Source of the DNA: Heterocephalus glaber
Taxonomy: Eukaryota; Chordata; Mammalia; Rodentia; Bathyergidae
Length of the DNA stretch: 64,000 nucleotides
Assembly (NCBI RefSeq): GCF_000247695.1
Contig: NW_004624844.1
Coordinates: 744,361-808,360 of the forward strand
Direction: 5' to 3'
Shown here: positions 48,720 through 60,701 of the stretch, piece after piece
Layout of the letters: the number at the start of each line of letters is the position of its first letter
Numbering within the stretch: position 1 is the first letter of the stretch
Program-made: the position numbers and the translations under genes
Notes under the pieces: generated by a model
Databases searched by the model: none
Told to the model about the DNA's origin: nothing
What the model saw: the letters and a program-made list of their open reading frames with translations, nothing else

Positions 48720-50249
48720 TATATTCATTCGTTTTATTTTTATCAGAACCACATGAGACTATTTAGACAACTAAAATTTCCTATTCTTCCATTAATACCA
48801 CTGATACAAATGTTGGGACTACAGAATCCAAAGCCAGAAACTTCTCTAAGGCAAACTGACTTTCAGGTTAACACTGATGAACTAGTGAGCACTTGTGGGT
48901 ACAGTTATAACTTGATCAAAGCCAAACTCAGTTCCCATTTCTCCATTTACATTAAGAGAGAAAACATGAGGGTGTTTATCATATGACTTCCTGAAATCAC
49001 AGGAAACTATGCCAATGGCACAAACTTAGAATTATCCATTAAATAACCACCTCAACAAGCAACATAAGGTGAGTTTAATGTAAGTCTTTTTTCTAAGTCC
49101 ATTTGGCTTTTAGCACTTGAGCCTTTTTCCTCTAATGAAAATAAATGGTAAATTTTCAATTCATTATAGAATTTTATACTAACTACTTTTAAAACTCACT
49201 GAGCTATAGTTTCCTAGATCTACACAGTTTTCATTTATGAAAAATTACCTAAACATTCACACATATTAACTATATTTTCTTATGTTTCCATCATGAAATC
49301 ATCTTTACTATTAGAAAAAAGTGTGTTACCAGAAAGGGGTAAATGAATCTATATAGCTCAGTACAGCAGAACATATCTGCATCAGTTTGATAAGTTCTGG
49401 CAAAACAGATAGTCTAATTTTGATCTAATTCACCAGCTCTCAATTTGTTTCTCTTATATTCTGCAGTGTTCTTTCTCTTTTTTGTCAATTCCCTTATCTT
49501 TTCCCAAATTCTAAACATGGGAATATGACATGATTTCTGAACTTTAATTTTCACTGAGGCACAATCAGTTGGATTTACAATAATTGCCATGTAGGCAGAC
49601 AAAGTTTGGAAGAGAAAGCATGATGATATTCTACATTCATCTAACTAAGTGGGCAGAATCAATCCTCAAAGTAAATTCAATGGGGAGCCACCTATGTGGC
49701 AAATTTGAGGAATAGGACAAGAATTTATCTTCTAAAACATCTCCACAACAGACAGTCTTACTTTAAGATAAATAATATTTAATGAAGATAGTGGGAAGTA
49801 TCTGGGCAGATATTGGGCAAAAGGCTTGGTCCTATGGAAGGTGCATCTGGAGAAGGTCCTTGGAGGGGGCTATGGCAGCCAAGAGGTGACTTTGGGCCCC
49901 TTGGGGAGGGGAGATTGCAAAGAAAGAGAAAAGGGAAAATAAATGTGGCAAAATGTGCTCCCTCCTAATTTTTTTTTGCAAGGAGAATATCTCTAGAACA
50001 TCTTCTGCCACCTGCCAGCATCAGAATTCGTGCAGGAGGACCCAGAGACTGTCCTTGTTAATCTGATAAGAGCAATCTACTGAATTGTTGGTACAAAAGA
50101 CTTCCACAGTATTGCTTCACTAACCCTAACACAAACAGATGGACAGAGAGAGGGAAAAGGTTTGGCACAAACAGCTACAAATAAGCTATTACTAAACAGC
50201 TTATTTATATGCAGCAGTTCCTTGGAGATCCCCATTGGTCTTGTGGAAA

Positions 50250-50420
50250 AGGTACCTGGCTGAAATTCAGAACTGGGATACCTGCCCAGCTCTGACACTA
50301 TTTCTTGAGGCTTTTGGAGGGCAAGATATTTAATCTCGTTTGGCCTCAGTTTCCTCAACTGTAAAATGAGATTTGATCCAATGATTGTTAAATTGCTTCT
50401 GGCACTAAAATTCTGTAGCT
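50250..50420 (+). repeat. MIR SINE
   Basis: gcctcagtttcctcaactgt followed by aaaatgag, with upstream tacctggctgaaattcagaa and ctgggatacctgcccagctc, fits the MIR core and 3' end. Confidence 0.65.
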
Positions 50421-50878
50421 CTAAAGGCCAACATCAAAAACCCTCATCTTCTGCCAAATAGTTCTATGACTTTAGGCAAGTCTCTTAATACTCTGCACCT
50501 CCATTTAACCTTAGGAGTTTTCAGATATTACTGTGGATTTAGCTTTGGCACCTACCACCTACCTTCGGGATAAAACGCCATCACTAATATGTTCTCAGTG
50601 CTACATGCATTGCACTGACTGAATTGTCTAATTCTACCTGCTGCATTTTGGGGTCAGAAAAATGAGAAACACTTTGCTATTTCCAGGACAAAACCTGTGA
50701 TAAATACATTCTTGTAATAGTTTGGTAGAACTGTTCCTTCTGACTCCAATAATTTTCAGAAGAAGATTTACACTATTTAAAAGTATCAGAATCAAATGCA
50801 ATAATTCATGGACAAGCTTTTCACTTGATACTTCTTGTTATCTGCCCACAGGGTATTCTTGGGAGGCATTACATCTGA

Positions 50879-50929
50879 TATCTATATATCTATATGCTTA
50901 TATATCTATATCTATCTATATATATATTA
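50879..50929. repeat. TATC/TA-rich simple repeat
   Basis: Imperfect tatctata units ending in (TA)n. Confidence 0.9.
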
Positions 50930-51423
50930 GAGACAATAAGAGGGTAAATGTGGGTGAGTGGCTTAAAAGTGGAGATTATCCTACCCTTTCACTATGCTGT
51001 CTGTACCAATGGCATGAGAATGTGTACATGAAATGATGTCAATCATAATTCTTGACAGCTATAATTGTGAACCTTTGCATTTACTCTAAATGACTGATGA
51101 TCTATCCTGTCTTAAAATGTATATTTAAATAAAAGTTATTTTTCAACGAAAATAGATCTTACTATTTTTATTTAAAGGGATCTTTTTTCTAATGAAAAAA
51201 TAAGTAAAAGCAAGAAAAAACATTTTTCCTAAGTATAAATTAGTGCGTGTGTGTTTAGTACCAGTAACTTCTAAGTTTTTTAAATAAAATGTACCCATTT
51301 CATAGTGTAAGAAAATTTGCAGAATTAAATAAAATTAATAATATGATATTGGATTTAGAACTCTAAGATACTTAGTTAAGAAACTGTGGTGTATGTTTAA
51401 TACTGTTCTTTCTTATTTCAACC

Positions 51424-51650
51424 AGTTGTTTTTGTTCCCAATTGGGGATGATTTTAGAGGACATTTAGTCATGTTTACAGTCATGTATTTTTATTGTCAC
51501 AAATGGGGGGACTGGTGATGCTATTAGTACCTGGTGGGTAGCAGCCAGGAATACTAATAAATATTCTACAATGCACAGGACATTCCTCCATAGCAGACAA
51601 GTCTCTGGCTAGAATATCAATAATGCTGAAGTTGAAAAACCCTGAATTAG
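51424..51650. mobile_element. MER5-like DNA transposon remnant
   Basis: Contains attctacaatgcacaggaca and aagttgaaaaaccctg, the same element type as at 29100-29290. Confidence 0.6.
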
Positions 51651-52098
51651 ACCACAGCAACCAAGGACCATTGAATGTAATACTAAGGCCCAACAAGATG
51701 ACCAAGGCTGGACAGCTTTCCTCTGACACAGAGAGGACCCAAAGTTTAAAAGGCTAAAAGCTGCACACACACAAAAGGCAGCTGCTTAATGGTCCTTGCT
51801 GCCAGTGACTGTGTAATTGCAATGGGTCTTGGTATAGATTTAACATGTGGAGAAGGGCCTATATGGAAGCTATGAGAACTGTACTGACTCCGAGGAAAGA
51901 TAAATACTTCTCCATGAAGCAACTGCAACAAATAGGGAGGTTTGCTTGCTTGTAAAGTTTGGGGAATAGGAAATTCACATGGAATTTACATTGGGAGATT
52001 TGATTTGGATAGATATGAAGGTTTCAATTCACCTTTTTCAATACACAATAACTAAAAACAAAAGTAATGACTAGCTGAAGTTAAGTAATTTTCTTTAC

Positions 52099-52212
52099 CT
52101 TATTGATTTCTTCATTGAGTATTATCTGTTTATTTCTTACTGGTTCCTTTAGTAGGTCAATACAATTGTCATGAAAGTCTTCCAACTTTGGATTCATCTT
52201 TAGAATGTCTCC
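52099..52212 (-). CDS. CCDC141: CCDC141 coiled-coil exon
   Basis: This exon has 38 codons, phase 0-0. The donor is AATAAG followed by GTAAAG. The peptide is [20 protein letters not shown] then [18 protein letters not shown], a helical charged sequence that continues the spectrin/coiled-coil-like series. The acceptor is a NAGNAG tandem (TAG then CAG at 52218-52213), so use of the upstream AG would add one Gln before Gly. It follows the exon at 56049-56161 without a frame break. Confidence 0.85.
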
Positions 52213-53069
52213 CTGCTATAGAAAGCAACAGTTAATGAGAGCCTAGACCAGGAAAATTGGAGGAACAATGCCATACATTAACTCCCTGGAAGAAAAATAT
52301 AACCCACTTTTGGCAAAAGTATTCTACAATATGATTTATACAATTATCTCTCAAGCTCACAGTTCCCCTCCTGCCTTACTCCTTTGATAAAGTTCGCAGC
52401 CAGTAAAAATGGATTGTTGCGAAGGCCCAGCAGGGAAAGAAGTAATTGTTCTAACAGGATGCTCCCTCTTGAACCTTCTCTATAGACAGTAACCACTGTG
52501 CAATTTAAAACCCTGGGAGAGGCTGGGGAGCAGCAATGAGGTAGGAATAATTAAATGTCTCTGGTGGAGAGAAAAGTACAAACAAGCAGTCTGTTTGGGA
52601 GACTCTTGAAAAGAGGACGGAAATACCACTGAGTATGGTAAACGGAAAAGGCAACCCAGAACATGGGATGTTTCATGTGGGTGATTATCTTTTTCCTGTA
52701 TTTCACAGGGCTCAGCACTAGTCATGCAGGTTGGGGGGGGTTGCAAACTGCTGTGGATCTAAAAAGATTTTGTGAGGGTGAACAGAGCCACTGGTACTCC
52801 AAATGACAGACAGGATGCATCAGTGTATGAGGGTCACAGTCCAACAGGAAGGTCTGTGTGCTATCTGGAACAGGACCATGAGATACACTGTGGTAGACCT
52901 GAAGAAACAAGCATACTCAGCGCGAGCCACGCAGGCTCCATGCATTTTGAGAGACACCACTGGTAAGATTCAGCTTTTAATCTCAACTCTAAAACTAAAC
53001 TTCTTTGTATTATTGGATGAGTCACTCTACTTTATACACACGGGATATCTAATTCTACAATGGCAGCTG

Positions 53070-53250
53070 TTGTGGAAAGAATGCTAGATTTTGAATTAGA
53101 GCTAAGTTCAAATTCCAGATCTACCACTCCTTATGGGGCCCCAGAAAAGCACTTTTATCCTATTTGGGCCTGTCCCTTCACTTCTAAAACAAGGAAAACA
53201 TTTGCTTTATTTCCCTCTCCGGGTTATTTTGAAATCACTGGAGATAATAT
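53070..53250 (+). repeat. MIR-like fragment
   Basis: gaaagaatgctagattttga, then ttcaaattccagatctacca and tcccttcacttctaaaacaa follow the MIR order. Confidence 0.55.
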
Positions 53251-53754
53251 ATATATAAATCCTTTGCAAAGATCTAATTATCATACAAACAAAAATTATT
53301 TTTATTTTAGCCATGACAAGGATTTCTGGGTCTACTTTAATAACCCCTGCAAAAGAGATCCATACCATCAAACTGAAAGAAAAAAACATAAAAACGGGAC
53401 ATTTATGCTTTTTATACAAACATCTGGAAAGTGTCAGACTCACTGGCGAGGTTTTGATGCATCTGTAACTCATAAGAGTGATGTTGATGCCTCCTTCTCT
53501 TGCCAGAGAGATCCTTACTCAATTCTGTATCCATCCACCCAAACTAAACACTTTTTTTTTTAGCTCTGAATGATTCTTCTCTATGCTAATCTTTTGGGTA
53601 TTTGCTACAAATGCCAAACTCTTTCTGAAGAACTAGACTTAAAAGGTAAAGCATCATGTTAAATGCCCTGTGGTACACTAAACTGAGCACAGCCAGAGGA
53701 CTCCTTAAGCAAAATCAAGCGAGGTGGTTAAGTTGCCAATCCAGTGATATCTGA

Positions 53755-54110
53755 TGTCTATGGTATGGCTATGGTCTGGGTGTTCACATCCCTTCAAAAT
53801 TCATGATGAAATCATCATCCCAAGGTGATGGTATAAAGAGTAGAGCCTAGGGGAAGTGACTAGGTGTCCTCATCAATAGATTAGTGCCCTTGTAAAAGAC
53901 CTTGGAGAGATCTCTTGCCTTTCTAACATGTGAGGTTAGAGTGAGAAGACCACTGTTTATGAGGAAGTGGGCACTCACTATGCACCAGATCGACTGGGGT
54001 CTTAACTTTGGACTTCTCAACCTCTAGAGCTGTGGAAAATAAATGTCTGTTGCTTACAAAGCAGCTGGTCTATGGCATCGAGTATAACAGCTGGACTAGA
54101 CTAGGACAGG
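53755..54110 (+). mobile_element. MaLR-type LTR (MLT1-like)
   Basis: Solo LTR with the usual order: tatggctatggtctgggtgt, gattagtgcccttgtaaaag, gaccttggagagatc, aactttggacttctcaacct, aaataaatgtctgttgct and a final cagctggactagac. Old and decayed. Confidence 0.75.
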
Positions 54111-55269
54111 TAGGAAAGAGCACAAGTGGGGTGGAAGATGAGAGAGGCAATCATAGGAAGGATTTGTGAAGATGGTATTTAGGTTTGGCTTTCAGATATG
54201 GTAATATATTGATAAACAGAGACAACAGACCATAAGTTTGATATAAAGGTATGTAAGTGGGAAATATCAGGTAATGGAATAGTAGACCAATGGGACAGAA
54301 ACCCATAATGAATGGAGAAGCATAGCAGTTGGAATAGGTGATCAGTCTCAGAACTCCGGAACATCTGAGTCTGAACTTTACATAGGAAGCAACGCAGAGC
54401 CTGTAGTAAAGTGTTTTGAACATGAAATGACAAAAGCAGAACTGTATTTAGGAAGGAGACTCTAGCTGAGTGTAGGGACTTCTGACTAGCGCAAAAGAGA
54501 ATCCAAGCGAGGGGCTGGATCCTGGGTGGAATCCTGACTACAGGGAGTGGCACAAGAATGGGGAATGCGAAAGTGGGCACAGGCTGTGGAAACAGCTCTT
54601 TCAGGAAGATAACCATGATGGTAAAAAGCTCAAAAGGATATAATTTTCGGAGAGTGGCTTCCATTATGTTGAAGACGTACAACATAAATGTGAAAGATGT
54701 TCACTGTGGAAAGCAGAATCTGAGGAAGCAGTGTATGGGATGGCAGGAGAAGGAACAGAACCTCAAGAGATCAGGTGGAAGTGAGGAGGAAATATAAATG
54801 TTCAAAAATAAAAGATACATGCTTCATTCATACATTACTGGCAGCAATGTAATTATAAAACATTTATGAAAAGTAATTTGATATTTATGTTAGAAATATT
54901 AACAATTCTACACAAATCTTCCTGAATTGTTTTGGGGAATTTATTTGTAGGTAATAATGAAAAAGAAAAGAAAATGCTATTCACAGATGTTAATTGTGGT
55001 GTTAAAATATTAAGAGAGTTGAAAACATAATCTCAATTCTTACCTAAAGGAAAAAATAATTTGAGTACTCACTGAATTAAGTCTCACAAATTATTTGAAT
55101 GGACTAGACACTCAAATTGATGACATAAAAATTCATACAGAAAAAAATGGTTGCTACAAAATAAATATAATTCTACTCTGCATTGCAAGACCATTACTAG
55201 GCATCAGTAACAACAATGATCAGAACAGTAAACTTGGGCATTTTTATTCAGTTCTTAGGGCCACCATAT

Positions 55270-55360
55270 GATCTATCTGGTAGACGAGGAGACTGAGGCT
55301 CAGGGAGATAAAATAATTTATAGAATCTGTGGCTCAGAAATCCAGTAATTTAAGGAGTTA
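55270..55360 (-). repeat. MIR-like fragment
   Basis: gacgaggagactgaggctca followed by gggagataaaataatttat is the reverse-strand MIR/L2 signature. Confidence 0.5.
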
Positions 55361-56048
55361 GTACTCCAATGCAGCTGTGTTTTTTTGGAACTTTTACTTA
55401 ATTACATTGCTATCTCCCCATTTTAAATATCCAGTTATTTCAGTCAGTTGTATAAACAACATCAATCAAACTGGTTTTTGACATGACACAGACAAAACAA
55501 CATATCTTTTTTCCTGTGTTTGGTTTTTGCCTACACATAGATATAGCATTTTCTGTATAATTTTTACCATCAATGTTTTATTCCATGGAAAGTGATAATG
55601 ATTAATTTAACTGTTTTCATGAAGCTAAACGTTCAATAAACAGAATACCTGAATATTAGTTTCATTTTCTCTGGTGTCAGAGTTTGGAAGAATAAAAATA
55701 TCCCTTACATCTATTATTTATGAGCACAAACTAAGGCTACTTAATAAAGACTTTAGTTTGGGTTTTAATGGTACACATTTATTCTTTAAGATGTGATCTA
55801 ATATAAATGAGGCACCTTAATTGTATATAGTTCTCATTTTCAGCAATATTGTTCTCCGCAGTGATGGGAAAAAAGTAGAATTAATTATCAGAAACACCCA
55901 GATAATGATGTTAGAATACTGTGAAACAGATGTGCACATCTCATCTCTTGAGAACATCTATTAGAACATCTTTGCACCAGAAAGCATTTGAGCAACACAC
56001 TTTTATTTATATCACTTGAAAAAACATACTGTAGAAAGAAGAAATTAC

Positions 56049-56161
56049 CTTCAGTTTTTCTTCAAGCTCTGCGAGAGATTCACATAATTCAGTAATAGAC
56101 TCAAGAACCTCTTTGTGTTTTGCCACTATTTTCTCAGTGTATTTCTCTCCTTCTTCCAAAC
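56049..56161 (-). CDS. CCDC141: CCDC141 coiled-coil exon
   Basis: This 113-bp exon enters in phase 1 and leaves in phase 0. The acceptor is CTTCCCAG before GTTTGGAAG and the donor is CTGAAG followed by GTAATT. The peptide is [20 protein letters not shown] then [17 protein letters not shown], with leucine/isoleucine heptad spacing typical of a coiled coil. It joins the previous exon as [14 protein letters not shown]. Confidence 0.93.
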
Positions 56162-56619
56162 CTGGGAAGGAGAAATGATAAAACTGTTTTTAAAGACCAA
56201 ACATTTAGGAGAAAAATTTAAAACCCCAGTCATCTCCCAATGTCTAAGTGTTGGCAGACAGTAAGCTTTTAATAAATACTTGCTGATCAAATAAATAAAT
56301 TCATAAAGGCATTTTTGAAAGCCCAAATAGTCTAGAAAAATGATTATATTTGTTGTACCATGTAGTTTTTATGTAACCTAAATAATGTTGCTATAAATTT
56401 CTTAAAGCTCAATTCTGGTCAGTTTCTCCTATTCAAAACATTCAATGATTCTTCACTATTTAGAGAGACACAAATTTCCCAGGATGGGGTTCCAAGCCCT
56501 CCACGATATAGTTTCAACCTGCTCCTCACAAATGTATGTTACCCTATTCTTCTGCCATATTTACTCTCTGGGCAAACTGGGCCATCAATTCTCCCCTCAA
56601 AATTCCCACAATCAGAATA

Positions 56620-58010
56620 TCTATCTGCAGAAGAATGAAACTAGACCCCTTTCTCTCACTAGTTATAAAAATCAACTTGGTCTCTACTTCTTAGCAGTTA
56701 TAAAAATCAACTTAAAATGGATTAGAAACTTAAATATAAGAAATAGAACTATAAAAGTACTGAAATAAAACAAAGGGAAAATACTTCAAGATACTGGAAT
56801 GGGCAAGGATTTTTTGGATAGGACCTAAAAGGCATAGGGAATAAAAGCAAACATAGACGAATATGATTATTTCAAACTAAAAGCTTCTGCAGAACAAAGG
56901 AAACAATCAACAGATTGAAAGACAATCTATAGAATGGGAGAAAATATTTGTAAATCATACATCTGATCAGGGCTAATATTCATGTGAAGAGCTCAACTCA
57001 ATAGCAAAACCCCCCAAATGACTCAATTTTTAAAATGGGCAATAGACCTGAATAGACATTTCAAACAAGAAGACATATGGATGGACAATAGGTATATGCA
57101 AAAAGCCTCAACATCACTAATCCTCAGGGAAATGTAAATCAAAGCCACAATGAGAGCTTACTTCACTCCAGTTAGAATGGCTGTTGTCAAAAGTGATAAA
57201 AGGAGATGCAAGAAGGTAGAGAAAAGAAAACCCTTACACACTGTGGTGAGAATGTTAATTAGTAGAGCCAATATGGAAAACAGTATAGAGGCTTTTCAAA
57301 AAACCTAAAGTAAGAACTACTGTATGACCCAGCAATCCCACTGCTTGGTGTGTATATATATACATATCCAAAGGAGATGACATCAGTTTGTTAAAGAGAT
57401 ATCTGCACCCCCATGTTTATTGCAGCATTATTTACAATAGCAAAGAGATGAAAACAACCAAAATGTTTATCAACAGAATGGACAAAGATGTAATACATAT
57501 CTGCAATGTCATACTTTTTAGACATAAAAAGGATAAAATTCTTTGTCATTTGGATGGAACTGGAAGACATTATGGTAACTGAAATAAGCCAGGCAGAGAA
57601 AAACAAATACCACATTACTTACTGCACTCAGATGAAAAATCTAAGAATGGTGATCCCATCAAATAGAGAGTAGAATAGCGGTTACCAGAGGTTGGGGAGA
57701 GTACGAAACCAGGAGAGGTGGAGAAAGGCTAGTCAAATTGTACCAAGTCACAGTTAGGTAGGAGAAATAAGTTCAGGTGTTCTATTGCACAGTACAATGA
57801 ATACAGACAGTAATGTACTGATGCTTCAAGAAAACTAAAAGAGAGGATATTAAACATTTTCACCATAGAAATGATAAATATTTCAGTAGCTGTGCTTAGC
57901 CTAATTTGAACATCATAAAATTTCACATGTATTGAAACATCACATGGTGCTCTGGAAATATGAGCAATTTTACGTATCAATGGAACAACAAAAATAAATT
58001 TAAAAATGTA
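56620..58010 (+). mobile_element. L1 3' portion (ORF2 end and 3' UTR)
   Basis: Classic order: agaatgaaactagacccctt, caacttaaaatggattagaa, aagcttctgcagaacaaagg, aaatgggcaatagacctgaa, agttagaatggctgttgtca, tattgcagcattatttacaa, atttggatggaactggaaga and cggttaccagaggttgggga. It contains a short internal duplication near 56665-56715 and no intact frame. Confidence 0.9.
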
Positions 58011-58274
58011 AAAATTCCCACAGCCAAGTATTCTTTCTTACATTGGAAAGATCCTTCCCCACTTCCTATTCCTGCTGTCAAACTCTACCTCCTTTTAAAG
58101 ATCTACCTCAAATGTCAACACTTCTGTGGAAATGTTCTTAATCTTTCCCAATTGGATTTCATCTATTCCTACTGGAATAATAAGAAAAACAGCAGTTACA
58201 TACTGCGTGGTTATTACTTGCCTATGGGTAAGCAATTTCTATGTATTATTTAATGTGATCTTGGGTAGGTTACA

Positions 58275-58400
58275 TCTTTTTTTTTTTTTTTACAAATGAA
58301 GACCCTGAAGCTCAAAAGAATCTCTTCAGTTGATCCAGATAGTAATTGGAGGAACAGAGACTTGAACCCAGGGCTACCTAGCTCCACAGCCTCGGCAGTC
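58275..58400 (-). repeat. MIR/L2-like fragment
   Basis: acaaatgaagaccctgaagc, then gagacttgaacccagggcta, is the reverse-strand MIR/L2 pattern. Confidence 0.5.
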
Positions 58401-58419
58401 ACACATTATACATTGTTAT

Positions 58420-58925
58420 GGGGTGAACTGCCCCCTTCTCAACCCCAAATACATTTGTTGAAGTCCCAATTCTTAATGCCTCAGAATGTAACTGTATTTA
58501 CAAATGAAGCCATTAAATATGATTAAATTAAAAGAGGTCATTAAAGCAGGGCTCTAGTCCAATATGACTGGTGCCCTTCTAAGAAGAAGGAGACACTTGG
58601 GCTGGGGATTTAGCTCAACGGTTCCACTGCCTGCCTGGCAAGTGCAAGGTCCCTAGTTCGATCTCCAGTACAAAAAAAAAAAAAGAAGAAGGAGACACAT
58701 GCAGGGCTGCTTGGACACTGAGGGAAGACAATGCAAAGCAAGCAAGAAAGTGGTCATGAGCAAGCCAAGGAGAGAAGCCTTGGAGAGCCAACTTTTCCAG
58801 TATCTGATCTTGGACTCCTAGTCACTACAAAAGTGAGAAAACAAATTTCTGCTGCTTAAATCTCACAGTCTGTGGTATTTTGTTATGGCAGCACTAGCAA
58901 ACTAATACATACATTTCATAACTTT
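58420..58925 (+). mobile_element. MaLR-type LTR with ID insertion
   Basis: Old LTR: ggggtgaactgccccc, tttgttgaagtcccaattct, taatgcctcagaatgtaact, ctggtgcccttctaagaaga, with the end tattttgttatggcagcact and agcaaactaatacat. It is split by the ID SINE at 58597-58682. Confidence 0.75.
58597..58682 (+). mobile_element. ID SINE
   Basis: Full-length ID with perfect 16-bp target-site duplications aagaagaaggagacac at 58581-58596 and 58683-58698, inserted in an MaLR LTR. Confidence 0.97.
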
Positions 58926-60418
58926 CTTATCACATTCACTAGATCATGGCTTTCAGTCCTTGACTATGGTTTCTTCAGTGATGGAACTAGGTCTTATTTG
59001 TCTTTATAGCAACCATAGCTCCTTGTACAAAGTAAATACACAAAATTATTTTTAAGATAAATTTATTTGCATTAAAGTTCTGGGTTCAGTAATGACTGAA
59101 TGGCCTACAACGAGTAATATATTCCTACAGTACCTTACTTAATGAAAAAATTTTAAATTTATACCTTCTATATTATACAGACATATAATTTTGTATTTAA
59201 TCATTATTTATTCAATGATTTCTTTATTCATCAAATATTTGTTAAACATTTAGTATGCCATGTTGGAGGGAAGTAAAGGTAGCATGTTTTCTCCCATGGA
59301 CATTCCATGCAAGTAAGGAAAGCCAGATAACAGACAAATCACTGTATAATAATATGTCAGCTGGTGAGAGAACCAGGGGCACAAACAATGAAGGACACAG
59401 GATTTCTATGATTAGAGGGGAATGTAATTGTTATGAGAACTTTGTGAGTACTTACCATGTCCTGAAATTGAAAAGGCACTGAAATTCAGTATGAAATACA
59501 CTCCTTTTTCTCTCACAGAGTTTATAATCAGAAGTGAAGACAGACCAATAAGATGTTTATACCATGGTGTAAGAGGTATAGTAATAGAGGCAAACATCCA
59601 GGATACTATGGATGCAGAGTGCCTCCACAGTTTTGAGTGCATTTATACAGTAACTACAGCAAGAAGGAGTCATTTCATTAGTTTTCAATAATTTTTCAAT
59701 TTTTATTTTGGAATTTATACCCTTTCCTTTGGAAAATCGTAACTTATTCTCAATTATTTAATGGTACTACAGTACATGTTGTTCTGTATGGTTATCCATA
59801 TGGCTATCCATGGGTGATGCTTCATATTGTAAGATAAATAGCTCTTTGGCAGCAGCTGTGGGCACTAAACAAAGCACTTTGTGTCGCCTGTTGCTGTCTT
59901 CTTTCCAGGCTGCATTTGCCTGGTCCCTTGGTCTCACAGGAATGACATCAAACAATTCTTGGAACCTATTTCTTAGAGCCTTTAAGGTTTGGTACCATCC
60001 AGGGACTTCTTAAGCAGATACCTTTTTTAGGAAAAAAGACTCTCAGGCTGACTACAATATTATCTTTCCTAATCATGGAGAAGAGAAAAGAAGTTGTGAG
60101 ATGATTAGAGACCTCCTGTTTATTACATTAGCTAGAGGAAGATGAGGCAGAATTTTCCAGCTGTTTCTCAAATCCATGAGCCCAAACCCTCATAGATATG
60201 AGAGGGCCATGGACCTCAGTCTTAGCTTTGTGCCTAACATATTACTGCAGCTTGTATGTTGTTCAAGGGACAACTCTAGTGGAAATTAACACCCTTTTAT
60301 CTTCAGAAGCTGAGCATTGTTCTAGTTTTATTGCCCTAGAGATGAACAAGAGAAATGGTGGGAAAAGCAAATAGGGAAGGAGGGCTTAAACTAAGTAATT
60401 AAAAATTGGGGGAGGGGG

Positions 60419-60500
60419 GACGGGGATTTAGCTCAGTGGTTCTGGCGCCTGCCTCGAAAGCGCAAGGTCCCGAGTTCGACCCCCAGTACCAAAAAAACCC
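60419..60500 (+). mobile_element. ID SINE
   Basis: Starts gacggggatttagctcagtg, B box gagttcgaccc, tail of A with some C. CpG sites are retained, suggesting a young copy. Confidence 0.92.
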
Positions 60501-60701
60501 CAAAACCTGGGGGGCTTCATCTTTGCTGTCAGAAGTTCCTCCTGCTTACTTTTGCCAAGATCTGGGCTCTTATCTCAAGCCTTTTCCCTGAATAGGTTTG
60601 TATAGGACCCTGAAGGCCTCCTGCACTATGCTTTCTGCTGAATTAGGTTTAGTATAGATTTGTCCAATGCAAGTTACCGGGTATCCTAAGAGGGATCTCA
60701 C

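Larger units (their letters stand above)
48731..52098 (-). other. CCDC141: CCDC141 intron
   Basis: 3.4 kb. It contains a MIR-like fragment (50250-50420), a TATC/TA-rich run (50879-50929) and a MER5-like remnant (51424-51650). A minus-strand frame at 49414-49602 is an uncertain exon-like segment (see findings). Confidence 0.6.
52213..56048 (-). other. CCDC141: CCDC141 intron
   Basis: 3.8 kb. It holds a MIR-like fragment (53070-53250), an MLT1-type MaLR LTR (53755-54110) and a MIR-like fragment (55270-55360). The longer open frames here (for example 53060-53563 plus and 54179-54685 minus) have no splice context or recognisable protein. Confidence 0.65.
56162..60701 (-). other. CCDC141: CCDC141 intron
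   Basis: 4.5 kb. It holds an L1 3' end (56620-58010), a MIR-like fragment (58275-58400), a MaLR LTR with an ID insertion (58420-58925) and an ID SINE (60419-60500). An unexplained minus-strand frame lies at about 59767-60010. Confidence 0.65.

Noticed and set aside
53060..53563. 167-codon plus-strand open frame
   Set aside because: It starts in MIR-like sequence, has low-complexity AT-rich codons and no family resemblance, and runs antisense in a CCDC141 intron.
54179..54685. 168-codon minus-strand open frame
   Set aside because: The peptide looks random (many Phe/Leu/Ser/Cys) and there are no splice sites that fit CCDC141 phases.
60419..60500. Possible tRNA gene (good A and B boxes)
   Set aside because: The sequence is an ID SINE with an A tail and cannot fold as an intact tRNA; the same holds for the other ID copies.
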